Below are positions 1 through 7,402 of a DNA stretch of 18,115 nucleotides, in pieces. This DNA comes from CAZFLM01 sp964519955. Lineage in GTDB: Bacteria; Armatimonadota; Chthonomonadetes; Chthonomonadales; CAJBBX01. Made by a program: the position numbers and the translations under genes. The number at the start of each line of letters is the position of its first letter. The stretch's first letter is position 1. Below the pieces are notes generated by a model, which made no database searches, had not been told where the DNA came from, and saw nothing but the letters and a program-made list of their open reading frames with translations. The DNA lies in contig CAZFLM010000106.1 in NCBI GenBank assembly GCA_964519955.1, positions 1 to 18,115 on the forward strand, given 5' to 3'.

Positions 1-125
1 GGGTTGTGCTTGGCGGGCAGGGACGCCCGCCCCACCGGGGCGCGGTGCTGGGCGCGGGAGTTCGGGCGCGGGGTTGTGCTTGGCGGGCAGGGACGCCCGC
101 CCCACCGGGGCGCGGTGCTGGGCGC
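1..125 (+). repeat. Family A hairpin repeat, two tandem copies (70 nt period)
   Basis: Bases 1-55 recur exactly at 71-125. Each copy holds GGCGGGC, a six-base loop AGGGAC, then GCCCGCC, which is a perfect 7 bp hairpin followed by CCACC. The same unit occurs in three other arrays in this window (4019-4310, 10111-10470, 10925-11398). The array ends 27 nt before the iorA start, so the iorA promoter lies in or before it. I see no convincing promoter here. Confidence 0.9.
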
Positions 126-152
126 TGATACCAGAGAGATGGAGAGCTGTTC

Positions 153-1904
153 TTGACGAAGCTGTTGCTGTCGGGCAATGAGGCGATCGCGCGGGGCGCC
201 TGGAGCGCCGGGGTTCGCGTGGCAACCGCCTATCCGGGTACGCCGAGCACGGAGATCCTGGAGAACGCCGCGAAGTACGACGAGATCGCTGCGCAGTGGT
301 CGCCGAACGAGAAGGTCGCACTCGAGGTAGCCATCGGGGCGTCGATGGCCGGCGCTCGCTCAATCTGCGCGATGAAGCACGTCGGCGTGAACGTGGCCGC
401 GGACCCGCTGCTGACGCTGGCGTACACGGGCGTGAACGGCGGGCTGGTGCTGATCAGCGCGGACGATCCCGGAATCCACAGCTCCCAGAACGAGCAGGAC
501 AACCGGTTCTACGGCCGGTTCGCCCGCATCCCCGTGCTGGAGCCGTCGGACAGCCAGGAGGCGCACGACTATGCTGCCGCCGGGCTGGCCGCCTCGGAGG
601 CGCTGGACACGGCGATCCTCCTCCGCACCACCACGCGCATCTCGCACTCCAAGAGCCTCGTTCAGACGCGCGACCGCCGCGACGTGCCGCTCCGCCCCTA
701 CACGAAGGACGTGCGCAAGTGGGTGATGATCCCCGGGCACGCTCGGCTGCGGCAGCCGGAGGTGCTCGCCCGCTACGACCGGATGCTGGCGTGGGCGGAG
801 GTGACCGATCTCAACCGGATCGAGTGGGGCGACAAGCGGCTCGGCGTCGTGACCTCCGGCATCGCGTACCAGTACGTCAGGGAGGCGCGACCGGACCTGA
901 GTGTCCTGAAGCTGGGCGTGACGTACCCGTTCCCCGCCGCGCTCGTGCGCCGGTTCGCCGCCGAGGTGGAGCAGGTCATCGTCATCGAGGAGCTTGAGAC
1001 GTTCCTGCTGGAGGCGCTCCTCATCGCGGGGCTGAGCCCGGTGCCGCACGGGCTGCCGCGCGCCGGGGAACTGAGCGCGACGCTGGTGGGCGACGCTTTG
1101 GCGCGGGCGCTTGGCGAGGAGCGGCCGGCTCGCACCGTGTCGGCGCCCGCGCCTGCTCCGCCTCGACCGCCCGTGCTGTGCCCCGGATGCCCGCACCGCG
1201 GCGTGTTCTCCGCGCTGCACAAGCTTGGCCTGACCGTGACGGGCGACATCGGGTGCTACACGCTGGGGGTGCTCGCGCCGCTGTCCGCGATGGACGTGTT
1301 CATGTGCATGGGCGCGAGCATCGGCATGGCGCTGGGGGTGCAGAAGGCGAACCCGGAGATGGCGGCGCGCACGGTCGCGGTGATCGGGGACTCCACGTTC
1401 CTGCACTCGGGGATGACCGGGCTGCTCGACATGGTCTACAACGGCGGAACGGGCACGGTGCTTATCCTGGACAACGGCACCACCGCGATGACCGGGCACC
1501 AGGACCACCCGGGCACGGGCAAGACGCTGCAGGGCACGGAGACGGTGCGTGCCGATCTGGAGGCGATCTGCCGCGGGCTGGGGGTGCAGCGGGTGCATGT
1601 GGCCGACCCGTTCGACCCGGACGCGCTGGAGGCGCTGATCGCGCAGGAGGTGGCGGCGCCCGCGGTCTCGGTGATCATCGTGCGCCACCCGTGCGTGCTG
1701 ATCGAGAAGCCGAAGCGGGAGGCCGTGGAGTTCGAGGAGATCCGCTGCAGCGCGTGCCAGATGTGCATGGACCTGGGCTGCCCGGCGATGTCGTGGGTGG
1801 ACGGGAAGCCGTCGATCAACGAGGCGCTGTGCGCGGGATGCGGGCTGTGCGCGGCGCAGTGCCCGTCCGACGCGCTGCACGTGCGGGAGGCGTCCCATGC
1901 CTGA
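153..1904 (+). CDS. iorA: Indolepyruvate:ferredoxin oxidoreductase, alpha subunit
   Basis: 583 aa, close to the usual IorA length of about 600. IorAB is a cytoplasmic, oxygen-sensitive enzyme that uses thiamine diphosphate to convert arylpyruvate, CoA and oxidised ferredoxin to arylacetyl-CoA, CO2 and reduced ferredoxin, reversibly. Seen in the sequence: the N-terminal pyruvate-oxidoreductase-type domain with TAYPGTPSTE, the CPGCPHRG motif before the thiamine diphosphate domain, the cofactor/Mg motif GDS at residues 412-414 with Asn441, and a C-terminal two-cluster ferredoxin domain with cysteines 532, 535, 538, 543 and 560, 563, 566, 570. The second cluster has regular CxxCxxCxxxC spacing, while the first has four residues between its last two cysteines. 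The start is TTG at 153, supported by GGAGAG at 141-146 and by alignment of MTKLLLSGNEAIARG with family N-termini. It overlaps iorB by 8 nt, so the two are co-translated. Confidence 0.95.
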   Translation: MTKLLLSGNEAIARGAWSAGVRVATAYPGTPSTEILENAAKYDEIAAQWSPNEKVALEVAIGASMAGARSICAMKHVGVNVAADPLLTLAYTGVNGGLVLISADDPGIHSSQNEQDNRFYGRFARIPVLEPSDSQEAHDYAAAGLAASEALDTAILLRTTTRISHSKSLVQTRDRRDVPLRPYTKDVRKWVMIPGHARLRQPEVLARYDRMLAWAEVTDLNRIEWGDKRLGVVTSGIAYQYVREARPDLSVLKLGVTYPFPAALVRRFAAEVEQVIVIEELETFLLEALLIAGLSPVPHGLPRAGELSATLVGDALARALGEERPARTVSAPAPAPPRPPVLCPGCPHRGVFSALHKLGLTVTGDIGCYTLGVLAPLSAMDVFMCMGASIGMALGVQKANPEMAARTVAVIGDSTFLHSGMTGLLDMVYNGGTGTVLILDNGTTAMTGHQDHPGTGKTLQGTETVRADLEAICRGLGVQRVHVADPFDPDALEALIAQEVAAPAVSVIIVRHPCVLIEKPKREAVEFEEIRCSACQMCMDLGCPAMSWVDGKPSINEALCAGCGLCAAQCPSDALHVREASHA

Positions 1905-2478
1905 GCCGCTCAGCATTCTGATCGTTGGCGTCGGCGGGCAGGGGACGATTCTCGCCGGCAAGGTGCTCTCGCACGTCGGGCTGCTCGCGGGGCGCGACAT
2001 CAAGTTCTCCGAGATCCACGGCATGGCGCAGCGGGGCGGGAGCGTGGTGACGCAGGTGCGCCTGGGCGATGCGGTCAGCTCGCCGATCATCGAGGCGGGC
2101 GAGGCCGGCTTCATCCTGGCGTTCGAGCAGCTCGAGGGCCTGCGGTGGATGCACATGCTGCGGCCGGGCGGCCTGATGATCGTCAGCTCGCAGGTGATCG
2201 AGCCGATGCCCGTCATCATGGGTGTCGCGGCCTACCCGGGCGATGCGCTCGACCAGATGCGCGCACGGGGGCGGACGCACGTGCTGGACGCCCTGGCGAT
2301 TGCGCAGGAGGCGGGTAACGCTCGCGCGTCGAACATTGTGCTGTTGGGGCATCTCGCGCGACAGATGGACCTCGACCGGGCGCTGTGGGACCGCGCGCTC
2401 GCCGAGACGACGCCGGCCCGGTTCCTGGACGCGAACCGTCGGGCGTTCGATGCTGGGTGGGGTGCGGCGCCGGCGTGA
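1897..2478 (+). CDS. iorB: Indolepyruvate:ferredoxin oxidoreductase, beta subunit
   Basis: 193 aa, normal for IorB, the gamma-type domain of the 2-oxoacid:ferredoxin oxidoreductases that completes the active site with IorA. Visible family signatures are GVGGQGTILAGKVL near the N-terminus, SEIHGMAQRGGSV at about residues 38-50, and the acidic EAGEAGFILAFEQLEGLR segment. The ATG at 1897 lies inside the last codons of iorA, with GGGAGG at 1885-1890 as ribosome site, so the two subunits are translationally coupled. The gene is intact. Substrate preference among indole-, phenyl- and hydroxyphenylpyruvate cannot be read from sequence. The ligase and ACT neighbours support an aromatic substrate. Confidence 0.95.
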   Translation: MPEPLSILIVGVGGQGTILAGKVLSHVGLLAGRDIKFSEIHGMAQRGGSVVTQVRLGDAVSSPIIEAGEAGFILAFEQLEGLRWMHMLRPGGLMIVSSQVIEPMPVIMGVAAYPGDALDQMRARGRTHVLDALAIAQEAGNARASNIVLLGHLARQMDLDRALWDRALAETTPARFLDANRRAFDAGWGAAPA

Positions 2479-2480
2479 AG

Positions 2481-2598
2481 TTGAAAGTTCAAAGTGCAAA
2501 GTCGAAAGTGCAAAGTTGGAAGTTGAAAGTTGAAAGTGAGAACGCCGGGCGGGTGCGGCGCCATCGTGGCGCAGACTTGCCACTTTCAACTTTCAACT
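2481..2598. repeat. GAAAGTT-type repeat forming an 18 bp inverted repeat with a nested hairpin
   Basis: The iorB-paaK spacer begins with degenerate short repeats of the type AAAGTTGAAAGT, AT-richer than their surroundings. Bases 2521-2538 and 2581-2598 are perfect reverse complements (18 bp, 42 nt loop). Inside the loop GCGCCA and TGGCGC form a second hairpin around TCG. There is no T-run after it, so it is not a classical terminator, though it could attenuate or stabilise the iorAB-paaK transcript. The imperfect tandem structure also fits a small repetitive element. Confidence 0.8.
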
Positions 2599-2644
2599 GC
2601 GCCGTGCTGCCCCAATCCCTGTCCCCGACCCCGCCGGAGGAGCC

Positions 2645-3955
2645 GTGAGCGACCTGTACTGGCAACCGAAGACCGAGTGCCTGGACCGCGACGCGATGCG
2701 CCGTGTCCAGAGCGAGCGCCTGCGCAACACCGTGTGGCGCTGCTACGAGAACGTGCCGCACTACCGCCAGGCGTTCGACGACATCGGCCTGCACCCGGCC
2801 GACATCCGCTCGATCGACGACCTGCCGCGGCTGCCGTTCACGACCAAGGCGGACCTGCGCGACAACTACCCGTACGGCCTGTTCGCGGCCCCGCTCGACG
2901 AGGTGGTGCGGCTGCACGCGTCCTCCGGAACGACCGGCAAACCGATCGTGGTGGGCTACACGCGCGCCGACCTGGAGCTGTGGGCGGACTGCATCGCGCG
3001 CACCCTGACGGCCGGCGGGGTGGGCAGGAACGACGTCGTGCAGGTTGCGTATGGTTACGGCCTCTTCACCGGGGGGCTGGGCGTACATTACGGCTCGGAG
3101 CGGGTGGGCGCCACGGTGGTGCCGGTCTCCGGCGGGAACACCAAGCGCCAGGTGATGCTGATGCGCGACTTCTCGGTGACGGCTCTGGCCTGTACCCCGT
3201 CGTTCGCCGCGTACCTGGCCGACGCGATGGTCGAGGCGCAGGTCGACCTGGACGAGCTGAAGCTGCGCGTAGGGTTCTTCGGGGCGGAGCCGTGGTCGGA
3301 CGCGATGCGGCGCGAGATCGAGTCGCGGCTGCGCATCCTGGCGCTGGACATCTACGGCCTGTCTGAGATCATCGGGCCGGGCGTGGCCTTCGAGTGCGCG
3401 CACCACAACGGGATGCACGTGTCGGAGGACCACTTCATCCCCGAGATCATCGATCCTGAGACGTGCGAGGTGTTGCCGCCGGGCTCGACCGGTGAGCTGG
3501 TGTTCACGACGGTCACGAAGGCCGCCGCGCCGGTGATTCGCTACCGGACGCGCGACCTCTCGCGGATGCACGTGGAGCCGTGTGCGTGCGGGCGGACGCT
3601 CTGCCGCATCGAGCGGATCCTGGGGCGCACGGACGACATGCTGATCATCCGGGGCGTGAACGTGTTCCCGTCGCAGATCGAGTCGGTGCTGCTGGATATC
3701 GGCTGTGTCGAGCCGCACTACGTGCTGGTGGTCGACCGGACGCGCGGCCACATGGATGAGCTTGAGGTGCGCGTCGAGGTGTCGGAGAGCCTGTTCAACG
3801 ACGAGGTGCGCCGGCTGGAGGACGTGGAGCGCCGGGTGCAGCGCGAGATCGAGAGCGTGCTGGGCATCACGGCGAAGGTGAAGCTGGTGGAGCCGCGCTC
3901 CATCCCGCGCAGCGAGGGCAAGGCGCAGCGGGTGATCGACCGGCGCTCGCTGTAG
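2645..3955 (+). CDS. paaK: Phenylacetate-CoA ligase (PaaK-like, AMP-forming)
   Basis: 436 aa, the usual PaaK length. It activates phenylacetate or related arylacetates: acid, ATP and CoA give arylacetyl-CoA, AMP and PPi, in the cytoplasm. The adenylate-forming P-loop SSGTTGKP is at residues 93-100, the YGLSE motif at 237-241, YRTRDL at 300-305, and the C-terminal hinge region RILGRTDDMLIIRGVNVFP is typical of the PaaK subfamily. GTG at 2645 is chosen because GGAGGAG ends three bases upstream and the N-terminus matches the family. It lies 166 nt after iorB, across a hairpin repeat. There are no aerobic paa genes (paaABCDE etc.) in the window. With IorAB the likelier role is feeding arylacetates into reductive synthesis of arylpyruvates and aromatic amino acids, which is inference from context. 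Confidence 0.93.
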   Translation: MSDLYWQPKTECLDRDAMRRVQSERLRNTVWRCYENVPHYRQAFDDIGLHPADIRSIDDLPRLPFTTKADLRDNYPYGLFAAPLDEVVRLHASSGTTGKPIVVGYTRADLELWADCIARTLTAGGVGRNDVVQVAYGYGLFTGGLGVHYGSERVGATVVPVSGGNTKRQVMLMRDFSVTALACTPSFAAYLADAMVEAQVDLDELKLRVGFFGAEPWSDAMRREIESRLRILALDIYGLSEIIGPGVAFECAHHNGMHVSEDHFIPEIIDPETCEVLPPGSTGELVFTTVTKAAAPVIRYRTRDLSRMHVEPCACGRTLCRIERILGRTDDMLIIRGVNVFPSQIESVLLDIGCVEPHYVLVVDRTRGHMDELEVRVEVSESLFNDEVRRLEDVERRVQREIESVLGITAKVKLVEPRSIPRSEGKAQRVIDRRSL

Positions 3956-3987
3956 GGTGTCGGTGCGGGGCGTGGGGTTCAGGGCCC

Positions 3988-4009
3988 GGCGGGGTGCGGA
4001 GACCCCGCC
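3988..4009. repeat. Perfect 8 bp hairpin 32 nt after paaK
   Basis: GGCGGGGT (3988-3995) and ACCCCGCC (4002-4009) are exact reverse complements around a six-base loop, followed by CCACG. It resembles the family A hairpins in form but not sequence. It could act as a 3' end stabiliser or weak terminator for paaK; no T-run follows. Confidence 0.7.
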
Positions 4010-4018
4010 CCACGGGTT

Positions 4019-4310
4019 TGTGCGTGGAGCCGGGCTGGCCTGGCCGGGGAGTGCCACTGGACGGGCAGGGACGCCCATCCCACCGGGCGACTGTGGGTGG
4101 AGTGGGGCTGGCCTGGCCGGAGTCCTACTAGGCGGGCAGCGACGCCCGTGCCACCGCGGCGACTGTGGGTGGAGTGGGGCTGGCCTGGCCGGAGTCCTAC
4201 TAGGCGGGCAGCGACGCCCGTGCCACCGCGGCGACTGTGCGTGGAGTGGGGCTGACCTGGCCGGAGTCCTAACTAGGCGGGCAGGGACGCCCGCTCCACC
4301 ACGGCTCTGG
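4019..4310 (+). repeat. Family A hairpin array, four copies (71-73 nt period)
   Basis: GGGC-AGSGAC-GCCC hairpins begin at 4063, 4134, 4206 and 4279, with spacings 71, 72 and 73 nt. The middle units are nearly identical over the full 72 nt (compare 4087-4158 with 4159-4230) and include GGGGCTGGCCTGGCCGGAG between the hairpins. The 463 nt space between paaK (3955) and the ACT gene (4419) holds this array, the 3988 hairpin and about 110 nt of unremarkable GC-rich sequence. An open frame runs through it but only translates the repeat. Confidence 0.9.
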
Positions 4311-4418
4311 TGCGTGGCTGGCGCTCACAGCCCGGCGCTGGTGCGTGGCAGGCGCTCGCGGGTCGGCGGGGTGTGGAGTTGGTTGGGACGATATCGAGCC
4401 GTCAAGGAGATGACCGCC

Positions 4419-4850
4419 ATGATGGTTAAGCAGGTCTCCGTCTTTCTTGAGAACGAGGCTGGGCGGCTTGCCGCCGTGACGCACTGTCTGGGCGACGCCG
4501 GGACGAACATCCGGGCGCTGTCGCTGGCGGACACGGCCGACTTCGGCGTGCTGCGGCTCATCGTGGAGTCGCCGGACCAGGCGTGCGCGGCCTTGCGAGC
4601 CGAGGGCTTCACGGTGCACATGACGGACGTGATCGCCGTGGAGATGCCGGATCGTCCCGGCGGCCTCGCGGATGTGCTGGACGTGATGGCCGAGGGCGGC
4701 GTGAACATCGAGTACATGTACGCCTTCAGCGGGAAGTGGGAGGGGCACGCCCTCGTCATCTTCCGGGTGGAGGACGCGCCGGCCGCGATCGAGCACCTCA
4801 GCGGCAACGGCATTCACGTGGTGCCGAGCGAACGTGTATACGCCATCTAG
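4419..4850 (+). CDS. Double ACT-domain protein, probable amino-acid sensor
   Basis: 143 aa made of two ACT domains, about residues 4-66 (beginning QVSVFLENEAGRL, with ADTADFGVLRLIV) and 72-140 (IAVEMPDRPGGLADVL, with ALVIFRVED). ACT domains are small ligand-binding folds, usually for amino acids; this stand-alone two-domain form has no enzymatic domain. Stand-alone ACT proteins of this type often sit near iorAB and phenylacetate-CoA ligase genes in anaerobes, suggesting they sense an aromatic amino acid or its keto acid and modulate those enzymes. The open frame extends upstream to 3957, but that part translates a repeat array. AAGGAG at 4404-4409 fits ATG 4419 best (9 nt), with ATG 4422 as alternative; ATG 4410 is too close to it. 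Confidence 0.9.
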   Translation: MMVKQVSVFLENEAGRLAAVTHCLGDAGTNIRALSLADTADFGVLRLIVESPDQACAALRAEGFTVHMTDVIAVEMPDRPGGLADVLDVMAEGGVNIEYMYAFSGKWEGHALVIFRVEDAPAAIEHLSGNGIHVVPSERVYAI

Positions 4851-4904
4851 CCCGACGAGCACTTCGGTTGGGGCGATAGGCACACAGATAGGGCGCAAAA
4901 CCCG

Positions 4905-5837
4905 ATGACGCACAGCGATACCCCCGACGTTCGGTCCATGGTTCTGGCTGCGGCTCGCCTGGGCGTGGCCATCCCTGCATTCAACGTCCCGTACCTGCCG
5001 ATGGCCGAGGCGATCGTGCGCACCCTTGCGCGGCGGCAGTCGTTCGGGCTGCTGCAGGTGGCGCGGCTCGAGTTCACCAAGTTTCAGGCGCGAGACCTGG
5101 CATCCGTCGCCGAGGAGTATGCGCGCCACGCCGACCCGCGCTACGCCCGGCTGCACCTCGACCATACGCCGGTGATCGACGAGGACCAGTTGGAGGTCGA
5201 CTGGCGGGCGATGATCGCGGAGGCCCTGGAGCGCGGGTACCACTCCGTGATGATCGACGGATCTCGCCTGCCGCTGGACGGCAACATCGCGGTGACGGCC
5301 GAGGTGGTGGCAATGGCGAAGCCGTACGGCGTGCCGGTCGAGGCCGAGCTGGGCGCGGTGATGGGTCATGAGGCGGGCCCGCTGCCTCCGTACGAGGAGC
5401 TGTTCGCGTCGAAGCGCGGTTTCACGGACCTGGGCGAGGCGCAGGAGTTCGTGCGGAAGACCGGGGTCGACTGGCTCTCGGTCTCAGTGGGCTCGGTGCA
5501 CGGTGCGATCAGCCAGGCAACGAAGGACCAGCCGAAGATCCAGGCGAAGCTCGACGTTGGCCACGTGAAGGCGTTGGCCGAGGCGACGGGCGTGCCGCTG
5601 GTGCTGCACGGCGGCTCGGGGATCCCGCAGGAGTATATCGACGGGGCCATCGCGGCGGGCATCGCCAAGATCAACGTGGCGACGGACCTGCGCCAGCCGT
5701 ACGAGCGCTCGCTGGGCAAGGGCGGCACCGTGTGCGACGCGCAGAAGGCGGTTGCCGAGGCGGTGGAGCGCTGCATCGGCTCGCTGCGGATCGATGGGAT
5801 CGCGCCGAAGCTGTGGGATGAGGTGCGGCGGGGGTAG
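4905..5837 (+). CDS. Class II fructose-bisphosphate (ketose-bisphosphate) aldolase family protein
   Basis: 310 aa, the size of compact class II aldolases. These zinc enzymes cleave or form ketose bisphosphates such as fructose- or tagatose-1,6-bisphosphate. Visible landmarks: PAFNVPY (residues 24-30), HLDH at 84-87 with the expected catalytic Asp86 and zinc-ligand His87, DGS at 118-120, EAELG at 146-150, SVGSVHG at 194-200, LHGGSG at 234-239 and KINVATDLR at 255-263, the phosphate-binding end. The set of histidines and acids expected for zinc is present, so it should be active. SVGSVHG departs from the more usual IGTAHG/VGTSHG, so substrate is open. It starts 54 nt after the ACT gene with only a weak ribosome site (TAGGG, 4890s); co-transcription is possible but a functional link is not evident. 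Confidence 0.88.
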   Translation: MTHSDTPDVRSMVLAAARLGVAIPAFNVPYLPMAEAIVRTLARRQSFGLLQVARLEFTKFQARDLASVAEEYARHADPRYARLHLDHTPVIDEDQLEVDWRAMIAEALERGYHSVMIDGSRLPLDGNIAVTAEVVAMAKPYGVPVEAELGAVMGHEAGPLPPYEELFASKRGFTDLGEAQEFVRKTGVDWLSVSVGSVHGAISQATKDQPKIQAKLDVGHVKALAEATGVPLVLHGGSGIPQEYIDGAIAAGIAKINVATDLRQPYERSLGKGGTVCDAQKAVAEAVERCIGSLRIDGIAPKLWDEVRRG

Positions 5838-5859
5838 GGCGCTTGCCCCGGCATGTGCC

Positions 5860-5920
5860 CCGGTGGTGTGAAACCACCGGCAGGGAGGCCTGCGGCCGAC
5901 CGCCCTCGCGGGCGGGGATT
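5860..5920 (+). repeat. Family C element: three consecutive hairpins
   Basis: The first hairpin is CCGGTGGT-GTGAA-ACCACCGG (5860-5880, perfect 8 bp stem). Then come GGCC-TGC-GGCC and CCGCCC-TCGC-GGGCGG. A second full copy lies at 12254-12310, and related D-type copies at 5951-6200. It begins 22 nt after the aldolase stop, where it could also help end transcription. Confidence 0.85.
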
Positions 5921-5950
5921 GTGCGGGGTGAGGGGGCATGTGCGGGGCGC

Positions 5951-6200
5951 GCCGGGNNNNNNNNNNNNNNNNNNNNNNNNNNNNNNNNNNNNNNNNNNNN
6001 NNNNNNNNNNNNNNNNNNNNNNNNNNNNNNNNNNNNNNNNNNNNNNNNNNNNNNNNAGATGAATCACCCGGCTGGCGGGCCTTCGGCCAACCGCCCTTGC
6101 GGGCGGGTGCGTTTGGCGACACGCGGTGCGCGGTGCGCCGGGAGATGAATCACCCGGCTGGCGGGCCTTCGGCCAACCGCCCTTGCGGGCGGGTGCGGGG
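5951..6200 (+). repeat. Family D elements (two copies, 86 nt period), the first interrupted by the gap
   Basis: Each copy has the layout GCCGGG-AGATGAATCA-CCCGGC, then GGCC-TTC-GGCC, then CCGCCC-TTGC-GGGCGG. The same three-hairpin layout as family C occurs with different stem sequences. The intact copy starts at 6137. The first copy has GCCGGG at 5951-5956, immediately before the N run, and continues with AGATGAATCA at 6057. The second copy ends just upstream of the DUF4838 gene, so its tail lies against that gene's ribosome site. The 369 nt between the aldolase and DUF4838 contain only these repeats and the gap. Confidence 0.85.
5957..6056. other. Assembly gap of exactly 100 N
   Basis: The run is exactly 100 N, the conventional length for a gap of unknown size. 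The true length may be zero, a few repeat units, or more. A missing short gene cannot be excluded. Confidence 0.97.
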
Positions 6201-6206
6201 CGAGAC

Positions 6207-7253
6207 ATGTGTCCAGCGAGACTGACGCGGCGACAACTGATTGCGGAGGGGGCTATGCTGGGAGCTGGGGTGCTTGCTGCCGCGGGGGGTGGCGCCGAGC
6301 CGGCCAAGCCGTTCTTCATGACGCGCGGAGTGGTGCTCGTGCCAGATGACCTGACGCTGGCGGACTGGCCGGAGCGGGCGCAGCGGGCCGGGCTGAGCAC
6401 CATCGCGCTGCACCCGACGCCGGCGATCGCGGAGCCGTTCATCCGGAGCGACGCGGGGCAGGCGTTCCTGGCGAAGTGCAAGCAGCTCGGCTTGCAGGTG
6501 GAGTACGAGCTGCACGCGATGGGCGACCTGCTGCCGCGCGCGCTGTTCGAGCGGAACCCGGAGCTGTTCCGCGCCGATGAGACCGGGACGCGCGTCAGCG
6601 AGTGCAACCTGTGCGTGCATTCGGAGCGTGCGCTGGAGATCGTGGCCGAGAACGCGGTGAAGGTCGCCCGCGTGCTGAAGCCCACGACCGGCCGGTACTT
6701 CTACTGGGGCGACGACGGCGCGCCCTGGTGCCGGTGCGCGAAGTGCCGAGGGCTGTCGGACTCCGACCAGGCGCTGCTGCTGGAGAACCATCTGGTCGGC
6801 GCACTCCGGGCCGTCACGCGGAATGCCTCGGTCGCGCACATTGCGTACGCCAAGACGCTGAATCCCCCAACACAGGTGAAGCCCGCGCCGGGCGTGTTCC
6901 TGGAGTTCGCCCCGATCAGCCGCAAGTACGACCGCCCGTTCGCCGCGCAGAGCGGGCCGGATTTCCCCGAGCGTCTCGAGCATCTCGACGCGAACCTGGC
7001 CGTGTTCCCGAAGCGCACGGCGCAGGTGCTAGAGTACTGGCTCGACTGCTCCCTCTTCTCCTCATGGCGGAAGCCCGCGGTGATGGTCCCCTGGCGCGAG
7101 GACGTCTTCCTCGCCGACCTGGACGCCTACGGCAAGCGCGGCATCCGCCACATCACCACGTTCGCGGTCTACATCGACGCCGACTACCTCGCGCGCCACG
7201 GCGAGCCGCCCATCGGGGCGTACGGGGCGGGGTTGAAGGGGTGGCGGCGGTAA
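6207..7253 (+). CDS. Exported DUF4838 protein (glycoside-hydrolase-like)
   Basis: 348 aa. The N-terminus has TRRQLI (residues 7-12) followed by a hydrophobic Ala/Gly stretch to about residue 28, a twin-arginine-type signal, so export of a folded protein is likely. The body matches the DUF4838 family: YFYWGDDGAPWCRCAKC ends with cysteines 175, 177 and 180, followed by a helix ending in NHLVGALRAV, then HIAYAKTLNPP and a glutamate- and aromatic-rich C-terminal part. DUF4838 is an uncharacterised domain related in context to alpha-glucuronidase-type proteins in polysaccharide-degrading bacteria. The frame is open from 6126, but residues before ATG 6207 only translate the family D repeat, and the signal peptide fits a start at 6207. 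The ribosome site GGGGCGAG is weak. A nearby heparinase-like lyase supports a glycan role; the reaction is unknown. Confidence 0.82.
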   Translation: MCPARLTRRQLIAEGAMLGAGVLAAAGGGAEPAKPFFMTRGVVLVPDDLTLADWPERAQRAGLSTIALHPTPAIAEPFIRSDAGQAFLAKCKQLGLQVEYELHAMGDLLPRALFERNPELFRADETGTRVSECNLCVHSERALEIVAENAVKVARVLKPTTGRYFYWGDDGAPWCRCAKCRGLSDSDQALLLENHLVGALRAVTRNASVAHIAYAKTLNPPTQVKPAPGVFLEFAPISRKYDRPFAAQSGPDFPERLEHLDANLAVFPKRTAQVLEYWLDCSLFSSWRKPAVMVPWREDVFLADLDAYGKRGIRHITTFAVYIDADYLARHGEPPIGAYGAGLKGWRR

Positions 7254-7258
7254 GGCGC

Positions 7259-7390
7259 GGTGCCGACGGAGCGCCGCCCTCCAGGGCGTGAGATGGGCCA
7301 GGGTGCGGTGGCGACGGAGCGCCACCCTCCAGGGCGTGGGACGGGCCAGGGTGCGGTGGCGACGGAGCGCCACCCTCCAGGGCGTGAGAC
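7259..7390 (+). repeat. Family B repeat, three tandem copies (48 nt period)
   Basis: GACGGAGCGCC recurs at 7265, 7313 and 7361. A full unit holds GGTGGCG-ACGGAG-CGCCACC (7 bp stem) and the near-palindrome CCCTCCAGGG. The first copy has CCG/GCCG variants. Single copies occur at 10054-10085 and 11202-11230. The array fills the 149 nt between DUF4838 and the next gene. Confidence 0.9.
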
Positions 7391-7402
7391 GGGAGGAGCG
7401 CC

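Noticed and set aside
360..2219. 619-codon open frame on the minus strand opposite iorAB
   Set aside because: It is antisense to two clear enzymes and its translation is rich in Arg, His and Pro without motifs, as expected for the reverse frame of GC-rich coding DNA.
3988..4009. Intrinsic terminator after paaK
   Set aside because: The stem is perfect but no T-run follows; kept only as a hairpin.
2489..4078. 529-codon minus-strand frame opposite the phenylacetate-CoA ligase
   Set aside because: Low-complexity translation opposite a well-supported enzyme.
3957..4418. N-terminal extension of the ACT protein
   Set aside because: The in-frame sequence translates the tandem repeat, and AAGGAG at 4404-4409 places the start at 4419.
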